DNA of 64,000 nt, taken from positions 186,001 through 250,000 of the forward strand of contig JBBBDQ010000403.1 in assembly GCA_037127315.1 (NCBI GenBank), written 5' to 3'. Within the stretch, counting starts at the first letter, position 1, and every line of letters starts with the position of its first letter. The notes under the pieces are model-generated. The model did no database searches, had not been told where the DNA came from, and was given only the letters and a program-made list of their open reading frames with translations. The position numbers and the translations under genes are program-made. This stretch comes from Ascarosepion bandense. Its lineage: Eukaryota; Mollusca; Cephalopoda; Sepiida; Sepiidae. This document shows, piece after piece, positions 10,528-23,734 of this stretch.

Positions 10528-13300
10528 AATTTTCTTATGTGTTCGTCCGGTTATTAGTATATCTGCCAGTTCTCCTAAAGAGAAAGGGAGATCGTTCAAC
10601 ATAGCAATTGTAGTCATTTATGCACCAACAAGATAAAGCACTGAGGAAGAAATAGAATCTTTTTACTCAACTCTAGACAATGCCAAGGCTCAATGTAAAA
10701 GCCAAGAAATCAGGATCATCATGGGAGATTTGAATGCCAAAGTAGGAAAGGAGAGGGAAGGTATGACAGCTGGCAACTTTGGTTTAGGAATTCGCAACGA
10801 ATGAGGAAAAAAATGGATCCAATAGTGCATAGCAAATAACTAGGTAATAACTAACATCTGGTTTCAAGAACACCCACAACGTCTATGGACATGGAGAAGT
10901 CCAGGAGGTGACACAAAAAACTAGATAGACTACATAACCATAAACAGCAGATTCAGAAATGCAGTGGTTCAAAGCAAAGCCTATCCAGGTGCTGACTGTG
11001 GAAGTAACCACGTCCCATTCATCTGCAAACTAAATGTGGTCCTGTTTAAGGAATCACAATTATAAGGTGAAAGTCCTGTGTTCACTGTGAGCGGTTAAAC
11101 TACAAGTGTACTCCTCTGCTTGAATGTAGAAATGTCTGGCATTATATAAACCACACGAATCCATATTGTCCATGGATATAGGGGTGTTAACTATCCCGAA
11201 CACTAAAGGTAAAACTCCGGAGATTGAAGAAGCCTTTTTCAGCACCAAAACTGAAATACAACACACTCGTGAATGACCTCAACCTACAGAAAGAATACAC
11301 TAACAGCATGAAAATCAAATACGAAGAACAAATCGGAAAGGGACACTCAAAATGGGACTCGCTAAAGGAAGCAGTAGTGACATCAGCAAACAACATTGCC
11401 CCAAAGGAAATTAGGCACCGAAAAAAAAACGAGTGGATGACTGAAGACATTCTGGGCATGATGCAAAGGAGGCAGAAAATGATATCAAGACATGGAATGG
11501 AGTACAGGGAACTATACAAGGAAATAAGAAGAAAATGCAGACAGGCTAAAGAGGAATGGCTCAATGACAAATGTGCAGAAGTAGAGAGATTGAGCAGGAA
11601 TAATAAAGCAGACATGTATAAAGAAATAAAAAATTGACAAAAAACCTGCTCTTCAACAGGATGTATAAAATCCAAGGATGGAGTAATCATATTGGAGAAA
11701 GAGGAAATACTGCAACAATCGGAAGAATATATAAAAGATCTTTTCCACGGCAAGAGAGAGCAACCAATAATATGCAAAGATGTGGACGGACTGGAAATAT
11801 TAAAGTGGAATCTGCAATAGCCAAACTGAATAGAAACAAAGCAGCTGGACCAGATGGCATAGTCATAGAGCTGCTGATAGCCCTGGAAGAATTTGGTTTA
11901 GAGAAAATTACAGTAATAATAAGCTAAATTTATAATAGTAGTGTAATACCAAATGACCTCAGCAAGTCGATCTTCATAGCATTACCTAAGAAGCCAGGAG
12001 CAAACGAGTGCGAACTCCACAGAACCATCAGTTTAATGAGCCATATAACAAAACTGATCATCCGAATCCTGATGAATAGAGCGAGAAGCAGAATTAGGCC
12101 AGAGATAGGACAAGAATAGTGCGGTTTCGTCAAAGACACTGGAACACGGAATGCCATATTTATGATTAGGATGCTCTCTGAAAGGGCAATACAAATGAAG
12201 GACTTATACTTGTGCTTTATTGATTATGCAAAGGTGTTTGACAAAATATGCCACAAAGAATTAATGGAGATGCTTAGCAGCCTTGACATATTTGGGAAAG
12301 ACTTTAAAGAAACTTTACTGGCAGCAAACCGCTTGTATATGGACAGGTAATGAATTCAGTAGATATATAAAGATAGAAAGGGGCATAAGACAAGGATGTG
12401 TCTTTTCACTGGATCTGTTCAACTTGTACAGTGAGAATATTTTGAGGACCCTAGAAATTATGCCTGGATTTGTCATCGGAGGCCACAATTTAAACAACCT
12501 AAGGTACGCAGATGATACAGTGCTGGTAGCAGACACAGAAAGGAAACTACAAGACCTCCTACAGAAGGTAGCTGAAGAGAGTTATAAGAAAGGACTACAA
12601 ATAAACTGCAAGAAAATCGAATGTGTGGTCATCAGTAAAATGTCAAATATATGTCAAATACAGGTCGGGGATACCAGAATCAAGCAGGTACAAAAATTGA
12701 AATACCTGGGAAGTGTTCTAACAGAAGACGGAAAGTGCAACACAGAGATCTAAGGGCGAATTGGCCTGACGAAGGAAGCATTCTAGAAGTTGAGTAAAAT
12801 ATTAAGAAACATGACAATTTCGCTAGAAACAAGGAAGAGAGTACTGGATTGCTATGTGTTGTCAGTTCTTCAATATGGCAGCGAATGCTGGACAGTATCA
12901 TCAAAGATGAAGGAAAAACTTGAAGCAACTGAAATGTGGTGGTTCTACAGAAGGATGCTGCAAATATCCTGGATCTAGCATGTGAGCAATGATGAGGTCC
13001 TAGAAATGATGGAAACAAAAAGGAAATTAATACTGAGCATCAGGAAGAGACAGCTGAAGTTCCTGGGACACACAATGAGGAAGGAGGGCTTGGAGAACCT
13101 GATACTAACAGGCCAGATACAGAGAAAAAGAGACAGGGGAAGCAACGGATAACATATTTGAAGGACCTAATCAGGTGGATGATGGAACGAGGATTGCATG
13201 GTGTAACAGGAGAGGGCATGCTAAGAGCCACCAGGGATAGGGAGACGTGGAAAGCCATGATTGCCTACGTCCTGAAGGGACAGGGCACATAGAAGAGAGA
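10528..13300 (+). mobile_element. RTE-like LINE with endonuclease and reverse transcriptase remnants
   Basis: The + strand encodes, with many stops and frameshifts, an apurinic-type endonuclease followed by a reverse transcriptase. Endonuclease marks are VVIYAPT (about 10610), IIMGDLNAKVG (about 10720-10750) and SNHVPF (about 11006, SDH in active relatives). The linker encodes a basic helical segment (11224-11637). Reverse-transcriptase marks are KAAGPDGI (about 11838), CFIDYAKVFDK (12210-12245), GIRQGCVFSLDLFNLY (12385-12430) and RYADDTVL (12503-12526). The 3' end encodes LKFLGHTMRKEGLENL and ends near 13290 with an ETWKAMIAYVLKGQGT-like terminus and a GA-rich tail. About 150 bases at 11055-11205 do not fit the protein and may be an insertion. 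It is inactive. Confidence 0.8.
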
Positions 13301-14533
13301 GAGAGAGAGTTTCTCTTCAATTGACTAGCATCTTTCAAATAGTGTCACATCAGTATTAGTCATAGTCATAAATTTGCAGAAACTTAATCAAACACTTTTT
13401 TTCACCCTGAAAGAATGCCTTCTCATAAATTATTAAAGTATTTCAGATAATTCTTTATTGTAAACGTATTCTTTACTCATAATGAAATATTCTGTATATT
13501 TTTACTTTTGTTTTATTACAGTTTAGACATTATTATTGTTGTAATCATGTATAATGTGAATGATAACTGAAGCCATTTAATTGAAGAATTGTCCAATCTA
13601 CAAGTTAAATATAAATGATTGTTCACCACATTAGAAAGAAACTTTTTCTGCTTCAGTAACTTTTTTTTTTAAATGCATACTTTTCAAACATTTACCATTT
13701 CTTGCTTCAAATAGTTCAAGTTTTTGCAAATTATACACTTTATAATGTTACTTAAGACTCTATTCTTTTACTTGACAGGTCTATTGATGTCTACTTTTGT
13801 AAATATGTTAAAAGAAGTTTACATTTAATAGTGTTGTTCCCTCCTGTTTACCAATCCAATGTCCATCTTTTTTCATATCTGTGCATATATGCACTTTTCT
13901 TGCAAAGCTGTGCTCAGTTAATGATAATGGTAGGACACTTTCAGCATTCATTGATCAATCAGCTTGTACTACTGTTTGTTGAAATTTCTCTTAAAACGGT
14001 TTCTCAAGTGGAATAGCTGTTATCGTGTCTTCCATTATTGATGGGGGTTTCCTACCTAACCTTTTGTTTGAATTAGTGTGGAATGTCAACATTATTTTCT
14101 CTTTATCCATTTTAGCTGTACAAGTGATGTGATTTCTGTTATTTAGTACAGTTCTTTGTTCTTTTATGTACTGTGTTCATTCAGGACGTAGGCAATCATG
14201 GCTCTCCACATCTTCCTGTCCTTTGTAGCTTCATAACATATATATGATTTTCATAATTATATATTCATTATAAGAAATATGTAATGAAGAGAAATGTTTA
14301 AGATTTGTCAATTTTAGATTTAATACTCTTGTATTTGCAATTATTTTTATGATAAAAACCACATTGAACTAGTTTATTGTATTTGTCATATATTTTTAAA
14401 AATACCTCTTTATCAAATTATTTGTCTAATGATATGATAGTCTCTGAAATTCTAAAATGACTTGCAAAATCTCTTCGTTCCTATTAATTGTGAAAACAGG
14501 CAAAACTCGTCAGGTGAGGTCATAAGTGAATTT

Positions 14534-14573
<40 letters not shown>

Positions 14574-15130
14574 AGAAATTCACTCAAGCAGATTGTTTCT
14601 TTTCTAGTAAGTATATTGGAGTGAACAATATAAATATTTTTTATTGCTTCAGTTTCTAGAGCTTTCAGTTTGGCCTTCATAGTGTTATTAATAGTAAATA
14701 TTCAAGTGAAGTTGTTTTCTGTTTTTCAAAAGAAACTGCCTCATTTTCATATTCTTTTTTTCTCATTTCATGATTGATTTCCTTTTATGACTGTTTATAT
14801 AAAAATGCAAAACAGAAATATATAATTAACTATTTGAATAACTTAAATAATCTCACTTAATGATTATTTCAAGGAATTCCTCTTGTAAGTATTGAGTATT
14901 TCTGTGTTGCTTTATATCATTTTAAGTAGCCTATTAGAAACAAAATGACTCTCTATTTGGTTTATTATTTTGGTATATACAATGTTGGGAAAGTGAAAAT
15001 GATTGAAAGAAAAAACATCATCAAAAGGTACAAACAAAATGGTTAATGGTGTCAAAATAAGGAAGAGAAGTTGTTTAATTTTTTTTTTTAAATGAAAAGA
15101 TATTATTTTGCATTCTAGGGTAAAATTTGA
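13301..15130. other. Intron sequence with LINE scrap and (CA)n
   Basis: No gene was seen. About 14180-14230 is a minus-strand scrap of the RTE-like LINE 3' end (GACGTAGGCAATCATGGCTC). 14536-14571 is a (CA)18-type microsatellite. The rest is plain AT-rich intron. Confidence 0.55.
14536..14571. repeat. (CA)n microsatellite
   Basis: This is an uninterrupted CA dinucleotide run of about 36 bases inside the 20-kb CEP350 intron. Confidence 0.95.
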
Positions 15131-15137
15131 TTTTCAA

Positions 15138-15450
15138 TCAGTCAGTCAGTTAAGTGCCATACATGATACATGCTTGGGCAATTATGTCTCAAAAGAGACA
15201 TGACTGACTGGGCAGAATATTTTCCCACAATAGGTTGCCATTACTTTCTGCAGTAGACTGGCTGCCAACCAAGGCTATAGAACTCCTCTGTCCTGCTATT
15301 TAACTTATAGTTGCAGGGAAGAGGTAGATTAATACCTTTAACAAGGGTATTTGTGTGCAAGTGAATGCAACAAATTCAACTGGATTTTGAACCCAGCTCT
15401 CAGATTTCTTGTTCCAAGCCAATATCCACTGTACCACAACGCACATACTT
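15138..15450 (-). repeat. tRNA-derived SINE, near full length
   Basis: This is the reverse complement of the SINE at 44895-45202. The right end carries the tRNA-like head (TGTACCACAACGCACAT as the complement of the A-box region, TTTTGAACCCAGCTC for the B box). The centre contains the AATACCTTTAACAAGGGTAT block. The left end has the CAGTCAGTCAGTTAAGTGCC tail. About 310 bases; diverged from the 44.9-kb copy. Confidence 0.85.
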
Positions 15451-15789
15451 GCTACTAATTCAAAAGTATTCCAATATTGTAATAACAACAAATTCTTTTG
15501 TATAATGCTTACACAGTTATCAAATTATCAACTTCTCCAGACATCAAAGGTATAAGAATGTTTTAAAGTAACCTCTCAGCGCTGAAGGATTTTAAATATT
15601 TTTTCCAGTTTGATGTTAAAATATTATTTATGTTTAAAAATCTGAATATACTGTTTGTACTCCAGTATAAGTTGCACACCCCCTCAAAAAAAAAAAAAAA
15701 AAATTGATAAAAATCGAGGCTGTGATCTACCCCCCTCGACATCATATAGGATCTGAAGTAGACTGTGGTATATCAGTAGTCCAGATGAG

Positions 15790-16180
15790 TTTGAGTTTTG
15801 TTTAATGGCATATCAACCTTTGTGGGTTATTTAATGTCAAAAAGGTGGCAGTTTTAAGGTATTTTTTTTTTAATGTTCAATGTTTGTTTGTTTTTTTTTT
15901 TAGAAAACTGAAAATGTGTTCTAGTTCTGTATTTCCTCCAAAAATGTATTGTTGGAAATTTTTTCCTTCAAAAATATATATTTCTATAAAAGTCTATTTC
16001 TATACTTTCATAGTGCTTTGACCCCAGTTTGGGGGGGGGTAACCTTGTGCCCATAGCTGGGACCCTAATAGGTGCTACCACTCTGGGTCAGGGTAGATCT
16101 GAAAACAACATCAATTAAGAGATGGTTTCATGCTCTTCACATCCAATCAGTGGCCTTGCTGCTGGATGCAGTTTACCATT
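15790..16180. repeat. Unclassified interspersed repeat (copy 1 of 2)
   Basis: Segments here recur in the same order at 59265-59560: AATGGCATATCAACCTTTGT, a run ending TTTCATAGTGCTTTGACC, CCATAGCTGGGACCCTAATA and CTCTGGGTCAGGGTAGATCT. No protein or tRNA-like part was recognised. The class is unknown. Confidence 0.5.
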
Positions 16181-16394
16181 ATACCCAGGAACTTTATTTA
16201 CCTGCCTTTTTATTTACGATTCTATTGTTGTTTCTGTATTTTTAGCCACCAGTCATTTCATTTAACAATCTCACCCCTTTTAATGATAAGGATTAGAGAG
16301 ACTGTATTCAATCTAACTTGTAGTATATTGAGAAATAGCCAGAAATAGTGATCAATAGAACTCTATAGAAGAAGAAACCTTTGTTTTATATCTG

Positions 16395-16398
<4 letters not shown>

Positions 16399-16436
<38 letters not shown>
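16399..16436. repeat. (TA)n(CA)n microsatellite
   Basis: This is a TA run passing into a short CA run. Confidence 0.9.
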
Positions 16437-16736
16437 TATTTCATTAAAAGCAGCCAACAGCTGTGATTAAGCATTCTATTCAATGTTTGTTGTGTTTTGT
16501 ATATTTGCTTTTAAAAAAAAAAAAAAAATCTTTGTCTGAGTACATTAGTCGTTATCAAAGATCATTGTTTTATTTTTAACTGATTATGTAGATTTTTATT
16601 TTTGTGTATCTATAGTGATGGGAATGATTTTTGTTTTTTGTTTTTTTAACAAAACACTATCAGCACATTGTGGCCGTGTTCTTAGTTGATATTACTGAGT
16701 GCTGGCTTTTTCTTTTTATTATTAATGTTTCCATTC

Positions 16737-17037
16737 AGTCAGTTAAGTGCCATACGTGATACATGCTTTGGGCAATCATGTCTCTAAATGACTAACTGGG
16801 CAGAAGATTATCCCGCAGTAGGTTGCCATTGCTTTCTGCGGTAGACTGGTTGCCATCCAAGGCTAAAGAACCCAATCTGTTCTATCATTTAACCCATAAC
16901 TGGAGGGAAGAGACGGATTAATACTTTTCCTAAGGGCATTTGTGCATAAGTGAATGCATGGAATTCAACTGGAATTTGAACTCAGTACCCCAATTTGTTG
17001 TTCCAAGTCAATATCCACTGCACCACAACGCACATCC
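16737..17037 (-). repeat. tRNA-derived SINE, near full length, with target duplication
   Basis: It belongs to the same family and orientation as the copy 1.3 kb upstream. It is flanked by an almost perfect 12-base direct repeat, AATGTTTCCATT (16724-16735) and AATGCTTCCATT (17038-17049), as expected for LINE-mediated insertion. The tRNA-like head is at the right end (CACCACAACGCACAT). Confidence 0.88.
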
Positions 17038-17049
17038 AATGCTTCCATT

Positions 17050-17732
17050 ATTGTAATCTATTTTTTCTTTTTACATGTGGTTGATGCTGTTGTGGTCGTA
17101 TTTTCTACAAGTATGTTGCAGATAGAGCTGATCATAAAACTATGTTGGTAGAGAAAATGAAAATACCAATTCTACAGTGAGAAAAGTGCTTTTCTTTCAG
17201 AGCTGTGAGTTCTAGATCATTTAGAAAAAATTGATCTTTTACCAATTACTCCATCTTTTCTCTGTTATCTAAATCTAAAATATATATTTGAAACAATATA
17301 TATTTTGACTAACAGCTGACAAGCTCAAGAGGTTAGTCATTAAAGAAGATAATGCCAGTATCACAATCACAGGAAACGGTAAAAGCATTTGTGCAGGAAA
17401 TTGAAGAAACTCCAAAATTGCAGTGGGTCTGAAACTGGTAAGTCTCGGGTAAAAATTCACACTGCCTTTAAACAATCAAAATTGACTAGTCAGGATGAAG
17501 TATGGCTGAGGAGGTGAGGTTGCAGAAATCTGTTTATTCAGATGTTCGGTAGTTACCAGTTGGGAAAGAATTTTGAAGCTAGTCATATGTAGTTGCTGGA
17601 AGAGTTCCCAGGAAAATGTGTCAAAGAAGTGTCATACCAAGCATATGGTTGCAAAGTTAAAAGGAGCAAGCAAAGATTAAAATTTGAACAACATGTATTT
17701 GCCAAATTTCAGCATATATACATAAGACATCC
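17050..17732. other. Intron sequence, nothing recognised
   Basis: No gene or known element was seen. Short open frames on both strands have no recognisable product. Confidence 0.45.
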
Positions 17733-18658
17733 CTCAATAAATCCCAGGCCTGATATATAGGTGGTGCTACTAATAAAAAATCCATATGATTTTTATGAAG
17801 TACTAACCTAATGCTCAGGTCACCTAAAACCAGCAGTTGTCTTGGAAAATCCACAGACTCGTTTTTGCTGATTGTAAATTGAAATTGCGTGAGATAGAAG
17901 AATTGAACATATCAGAAGGTAGTGTATTCACCATTTTGCATGAACATGTCAGTGAGAAAGCTGTGTTCAAAGTGGGTGCCAAATTTGCTCACAGTCAATC
18001 AAAAACAACAACATATCGATAATTCATCGCATTTTTTGTAACTGTTTCAATGCAACAAAGAGTTTTTGCATAAATATGTGACATTGGATGAAACATTGAT
18101 CCATCACTTCACTCTGTAGTCAAATCAACAGTCAGCTGAGGGGACAGTAGCAGGTGAAAGCCGACCAAAGTGACCTGATGCAAGGTATTTTGTTCATCAG
18201 TTACCTTGAGAAAGGAAGAACCATCAATAGTGAATATTATATAGCATTATTGGTGCATTGGAAGTAAGAAATCACCACAAAATGGCCACAAATGAAGAAG
18301 AAAAAATTGATTTTTTTTTTTACCAAGACAATGCACTATGTCACAAGTCGATTACAACAATGGCAAAACTACATGAATTGCACTTCGAATTGCTTTCGCA
18401 TCCACCTTGTTCTCCAGATCTGGCCCCCGGTGACTACTGGCTGTTTGCAGAACTCAAAAGAATGCTCCAGGGAAAGAGATTTGGCTCCGGTGAAGAAGTG
18501 ATATCAAACTGAGGCGTATTTTGAGGCTAAAGACAAATTGTTTTACAAAAAAGACATCAAATTGTTAGAGAAGCATTGGAATCAGTGCATCACCCTAGAA
18601 GGAGACTGTTGAATTTTGTCTAAAAGTTGTTGTTTTATTAAGCCCAGGATTTATTGAG
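17733..18658 (+). mobile_element. mariner-family DNA transposon remnant
   Basis: Terminal inverted repeats are visible: CTCAATAAATCCCAGGCC at 17733-17750 and, inverted, AAGCCCAGGATTTATTGAG at 18640-18658. Between them lie decayed transposase pieces: KLKLREIEELNISEGSVFTI (from about 17875), a TLDET-like segment near 18085, and the readable C-terminal block at 18258-18512 with QDNALCHKS and SPDLAPGDYWLF. The aspartates of QDN and GDYW are separated by 34 residues, the mariner DD34D spacing. Many stops and frameshifts show it is dead. The N-terminal DNA-binding part is mostly missing or too eroded to read. Confidence 0.88.
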
Positions 18659-20715
18659 TAATATGTTAATTATGTGAAAGGTGGCAAAAATTGTTTATAT
18701 GTGATTCCTTATTTGCTGTTGGTAAGGCAAGTGTTGTTGATAGGGCTGGGAGTTAACTGATTTTGTGAGTTCATTGGTTGAGATCACAACAGGAGTGTGC
18801 AGCAAAGAAAATGGATATAAAATTTGGCTGACATTTATAATGAATCTGAAAGAGATATAATTACAGTGCAGTATAACAAGTGAAACTTTACTAAACTGTA
18901 ACGGCCTCAAGCAATAATTATTTTGCCAGACAGAAGTACAGAGAATTTATCTAAACTAATGGTTTAGCTAATGTTTACACTCGCAGCATCGACAATAGTG
19001 AATATTGTTGACATCAAGTTAAACCAATTTGTTATTTTTATAAGAAGAGTGTTGACTTATTCCTTGGAAGAAGTTATTTGTAATACTGCTGTAATTCAAC
19101 TAGTGTGGTTGGTTTAACCACATTCCAGAAATCTGGCAGACTTTATTGGATATATCTTTTCCAGGATTTGAAAGATACAATGTGGGCTAGGAAAGTCTGG
19201 TAGAAAATTGCCAAATTGCTTATTAGCTTGAACAAAGTAGTAGTGATTAAACCACGCAGAAACAGTGACCAGAAGTGATAAGACCAGTTTATGGCCCCAG
19301 ATAGTGGTGTTATAATTGGATGCCAGGACAATAACACCTGGTAATGGTATTATATGTGGTGCTGAGTTAGAGCAGTATAACATCCCGTATCAGGCCAGTA
19401 GCAGTGTTATATATGATTGCTGTGAGGGAAAATAAAAGTGTTATATAATCATCAACATGAAATTTTACAGTCTACAATACTAACATAAAGCATTACTCCA
19501 TCTTTTCCCTGTTGTTATCTAAATCTTTTTTCCATTAAGGACTAAATCTTAAATCTAGCCAATGTAGCTCTCTATTCATCAGTACAAATTACTGTCGAGT
19601 CATCCGTTTTCATGTACTTCTTTGCCTAACTTATAGATTTTTCTTCATGATTTTACTTAATGGTCTAGTTGTATTTAGCCAATGTTCTTAATATTCTACA
19701 TTTTTTCCTCTCTGCTTACATTTGTAATACAAACTGCTTCAAATATTTTCTTTCTAGTCAATTCATTTTCCTTGCTTTTAATTTTTCTCAAGTCACTTTT
19801 TTGATTTTCTTATTTTTTTATTTATTTTCCTTATGTTGCTAAGTTTATCAATTTCTTTTGTTTCTTATTTTTCTCTGATCTCTCTTCAAATTTCTCACAA
19901 CTTTCATTTTTGTATACCCTTCACTCAAGAACTTTACAATATTGCAATTCTCAGTCTTTCCTCTAACCCATAGTAATCTTTAAATATATTGAATTAAATA
20001 AAAAAAAAAAGAGTAACTTTGAGTTGCACAATAAAATCATGCCAGCAAATTATTGTAAATATTTTTAATAAAAATAGTTATTAAAATTTGATATTTATCA
20101 TATAAATCCACCTGAAAAGAATGTTACTGATGTATGTTGGTTAATAGCAATTTTATTTTGAAAACCTTGAGATTCATAATAACTGACATAGTGCAGTAAC
20201 ATGTCTTTCTATCTAATTATGATCTAAATGCGATAAATTTCAGTTATTCACTCAACCATGTAAATGGAGTTAATTTGAACTTGAGGTTGGATTTGAGTCA
20301 TTTTTGGTCCTATTGTTCCTGCTTTGTTTGAAAATAATTGATTAAAATTAAATTTTTATTCTTTCTGCTAAGTTTTATAATCTCAAGAAATGGAATTTAC
20401 ATTTAATGTTCTGAAACTCTTTTACCTTTCTATTTTAATTTGTAATTAAAATAATTATTTGCTCATGATTGCTCAGATTCAATGGGTCAAAATCCTTGGG
20501 GAAATGAAATCACCTGTGTATAAAATGTCTTCAGTTGATTTCTAAGGATTATATACATTTGGACAAATATACTCATCTTTATTACTATTGTCACAACGTT
20601 TCCGCCATTGTGCCCTCTGGCCTTCTTTAGGTATCCCTCAAATGAAACAATGATCATTGTTATATTCATATCAAAAGAACATAAGGAGTAAAATATTTCT
20701 ATCACTTTCCTTTGT
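18659..20715. other. Intron sequence, nothing recognised
   Basis: This is AT-rich intron. A slightly less AT-rich patch at about 18960-19460 has no recognisable protein, RNA or repeat. Confidence 0.45.
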
Positions 20716-20717
20716 AT

Positions 20718-20884
20718 CACTCGGTTCACACTCCACCCACGTCTATTGAACAGGTGTAGAGGCTCATCCCTTGTTCCCTGTTTAGGATGTGGTTTCTGGC
20801 TTTCAATCTTTTCACTCTTACGCAGCCCCTGCACATCAGTGGCGTTACCGCCTTGCTTGGGGTGATATGATTAAAAAAAAAAAA
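20718..20884 (+). repeat. Tail-sharing SINE, monomer
   Basis: The body starts near CGGTTCACACTCCACCCACG and contains CTCATCCCTTGTTCCCTGTT and AGGATGTGGTTTCTGGCTTT. The 3' tail is CACATCAGTGGCGTTACCGC, then CTTGCTTGGGGTGATATGAT and poly-A. The tail matches the 3' end of the jockey-like LINEs at 6.6 and 37.1 kb. It is about 165 bases and lacks the leader (ATTGGAGTAGATAGACTAAA) seen in multimeric copies. Confidence 0.85.
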
Positions 20885-21834
20885 TTCATAAAGCACTATT
20901 TGAATATTTTTAAAAGTTATTTAAAAATATTATTAATTCATGCTTACCCAACTTTTCTATATTTGCTCTAACCAGTGCATTTTCAATATTATTAGGATTT
21001 ACTTTGTATAGAATATACAACTAAAATGATTTGGGAAAAATCCATTTTTTTTCTATTAAACCTTTTAGAATTATTGTCATTATAAGTAGTAGATATCATA
21101 TTATATAATATTATGAGGAGGTGGTGAAAAGTTTTTGACTTAATCAAGAAGGGACACCCCAAAATTGTTTGATAGCTAGTCATTTGTTCAGATTCATCAC
21201 CCACACATATTAAATGAATCTAAGATGATTCTTATCTTTGTTACAATTCTGAGGATTTATTGCATTTAAAATAGAAATAGAAAATTTTGGCTGCAGAAAT
21301 TCAAATTCCCATCACTGGCAATTGAGTGAAATGATAAATTGAAAAGCATTTTATTGATCAGATCTCAAAAATAATTTGTGAAGAAATCAAGGTTACTACT
21401 GCATCTATAGAAAAGAATCAGCAGCAACCTCTTTCTTTCCTTTTTGTTATAATTGGTGTTTTTGCCAAAATAATGTCTCTTGTTGATGTTGCTTGGGCAG
21501 AGATCCAGCCATCATTTTCAAATTCAATACCACTTTTGGCAATCCTTTTATTCCTCCGTCAGTCTTGTGTTTTGCATGCAAAGCTCAACAGCAAGGATCA
21601 ATCAAGTATGGAAAACTTTCACTATTCACTATTATTTTTAGTTTAAATAGTTTCTAGATTTCTTTTTTGCTAAAAATCATGTTTTATCTAAATCCATCAG
21701 GAGATATATATATTGTGTGAGTGTGTGATGGATGATTGTTGTCTAAATGACACAAAAATGAAAATAACACTGATATCTCATTTTAACAAATCTATTTACA
21801 CAAAAATATATTGAAATACTAAAGAAAAACATTA
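20885..21834. other. Intron sequence, nothing recognised
   Basis: This is AT-rich with no coding or repeat signal that I can name. Confidence 0.45.
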
Positions 21835-22396
21835 TTCAATAAAATTGTCATTGGCTTCAACCTTGGCCTCCCTGTAACTCTTCTAGACAGTCTCTTTGTT
21901 TAAGTTGGTGAATGCTACCATAATCCTTGCCTTCAGTTCATCTTTGTGGTTACAAGGAGTTTTCATTCAAATGCACCCCACACATAATAATAAAGTGTGT
22001 TGCAATCTGGGGAGTTAGGTGGCCAGATGTAAGAGGTGATGTGGTCACACTACCTCCTCAATGCACTTGATGTAGGTCTCTGTGTTTAGTCTGTGCCCCT
22101 GTGGGAAGATGAATGGAGTCATGATGTTGACTGGATATATCATCCAACTCTTTCATAATCCTCTGTGCTGTGCTCACATTAATGCCCAAACACTATGGAA
22201 TGTTCATATTGGAACTTATGATGCAAATGCCAAGCAGTATGGCATGCCATTTTCAAATTTCTGGCAAAGTGAAATGTGTCATGGTCTTATTCTCACAGAT
22301 GGTGCCCAACCCACCCTACTGTACTGCACAAATCAAAACAAACAATGTGTATGTAGGCAAATAAAAATATAAAATGGTGACAATTTACACCCTGTG
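21835..22396 (-). mobile_element. Tc1/mariner-like (IS630-type) transposon remnant
   Basis: On the minus strand the segment near 22130-21990 reads, in decayed form, MTPFIFPQGHRLNTETYIKC and then WPPNSPDCN, a block typical of the third catalytic region of Tc1-like transposases. It is followed near 21950-21850 by a KDELKA.IMVAFTNLNKETV-like end with N.DNFIE. The catalytic part between the two blocks is deleted. The right edge has CAGGGTGTAAATTGTCACC, plausible as an element end. It is non-functional. Confidence 0.7.
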
Positions 22397-22824
22397 TGTG
22401 TATGTGCATCTATCTATCTATATATATATATAAAAACTGTGTGCACAAATCAATATGTGAAGATAATGTTCCTCTGTCAAAGATGGTCTGCTGATTGCTT
22501 AAGGTGTGAAACTGACAGTATTGGTTTCTATGTTCATATTGCTTATCTCTACAAATTTTCTATCCTGATATTGAGAACACTTCCCCAGCAAATTTTTCAC
22601 ACACACACACACACACACACAGTCCAGTTTTCAAGCCTAAAAAGATTTTGGGGATCACTGGTAGCCTAAATTATATTTTAGTGGGTTCTGACCAATTCAG
22701 TCTTGAGTTTTACTTGTACACTGTAATTTACAGTAATTGATTTTTATATGTCTCTCTATTTTAAAATAGGAGACCAATAATCAGTAGCATCTGATTTGAA
22801 TGTATGTGTTATTTTTATGGGAAG

Positions 22825-22828
<4 letters not shown>

Positions 22829-22875
<47 letters not shown>
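22829..22875. repeat. (TA)n microsatellite
   Basis: This is an uninterrupted TA run of about 46 bases. Confidence 0.95.
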
Positions 22876-22876
<1 letters not shown>

Positions 22877-23439
22877 CAAACTTAGTGTAAATGTAATGAA
22901 AATTGAGAAAAACAGCTGTCAATTGTTATTTTGGGGAGGTATATATAGGAGTTATTTCTGTTGCACCCTTTGTATGTGTGTCTAGATAAATATTTTCTTT
23001 TAGTGTTCAAAGTATGTGAATTATTTGCATACAAGTGTAGAGATTTGTATGTTGATAAATAATTTATGAATATTTGCTTATCTACTGAACAAGAGTTTTA
23101 TACTATGAAAATCTTTTTTGTCATCCTGAAGAGTGATCATTGTTTGAATTACAAAATATTTCTTCTCTGTAGAAATATACATATTATTTCCAGAATCACT
23201 ATATGTCATCCATATATGAATAAGGTTTTCATAGTAGTATGCATCACTTTTCATCAGTTCCATATGGTATGCACATAGATGAAGTATTTATCCAAATAAA
23301 TTATGATTTTTCTTCTTTTTGCAGTGTTGAATCTACATACATGCAAAATACCACTGTTAAAAGGACATTTTTTTCTCTTAATATGGTATTACTGTTTATT
23401 GTTTTTAAAATCTAATCAGAATTTTAATATGAAAAATTT

Positions 23440-23670
23440 TACACACTAGGTGTTAGATTGTTTATTTACAAAATAATAAAAATATTTTAATTGATTGGCA
23501 ATCTGCTGGTATTTTTCATATTTATTTCTTTATAAAATAGTAAATAATAAATATTGCATTGTAGTTGTTTCACATTTTTATAATTTAGTAAATAAACAAT
23601 CACACACTTAAACAGTATGTAATAATTTTTTGTTATTAGAATTCTAAACTTAGTATTTTAAAACAAATAT
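23440..23670. repeat. Partial copy of AT-rich palindromic repeat
   Basis: It contains TATTTATTTCTTTATAAAAT, AAATAAACAATC and ATTAGAATTCTAAACTTA in the order found in the larger palindromes at 28.2 and 49.4 kb. Shortly downstream it has the same flanking CCTTTTGACAGTC motif. Confidence 0.5.
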
Positions 23671-23734
23671 TGCTGATGGAATCAAGCAAGTATACACTAA
23701 TAGTTATATACGGAAAACAGTCATCCTTTTGACA

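Noticed and set aside
14536..14571. CRISPR-like or regulatory tandem array
   Set aside because: It is a plain CA microsatellite. No spaced direct repeats of CRISPR type occur in the window.
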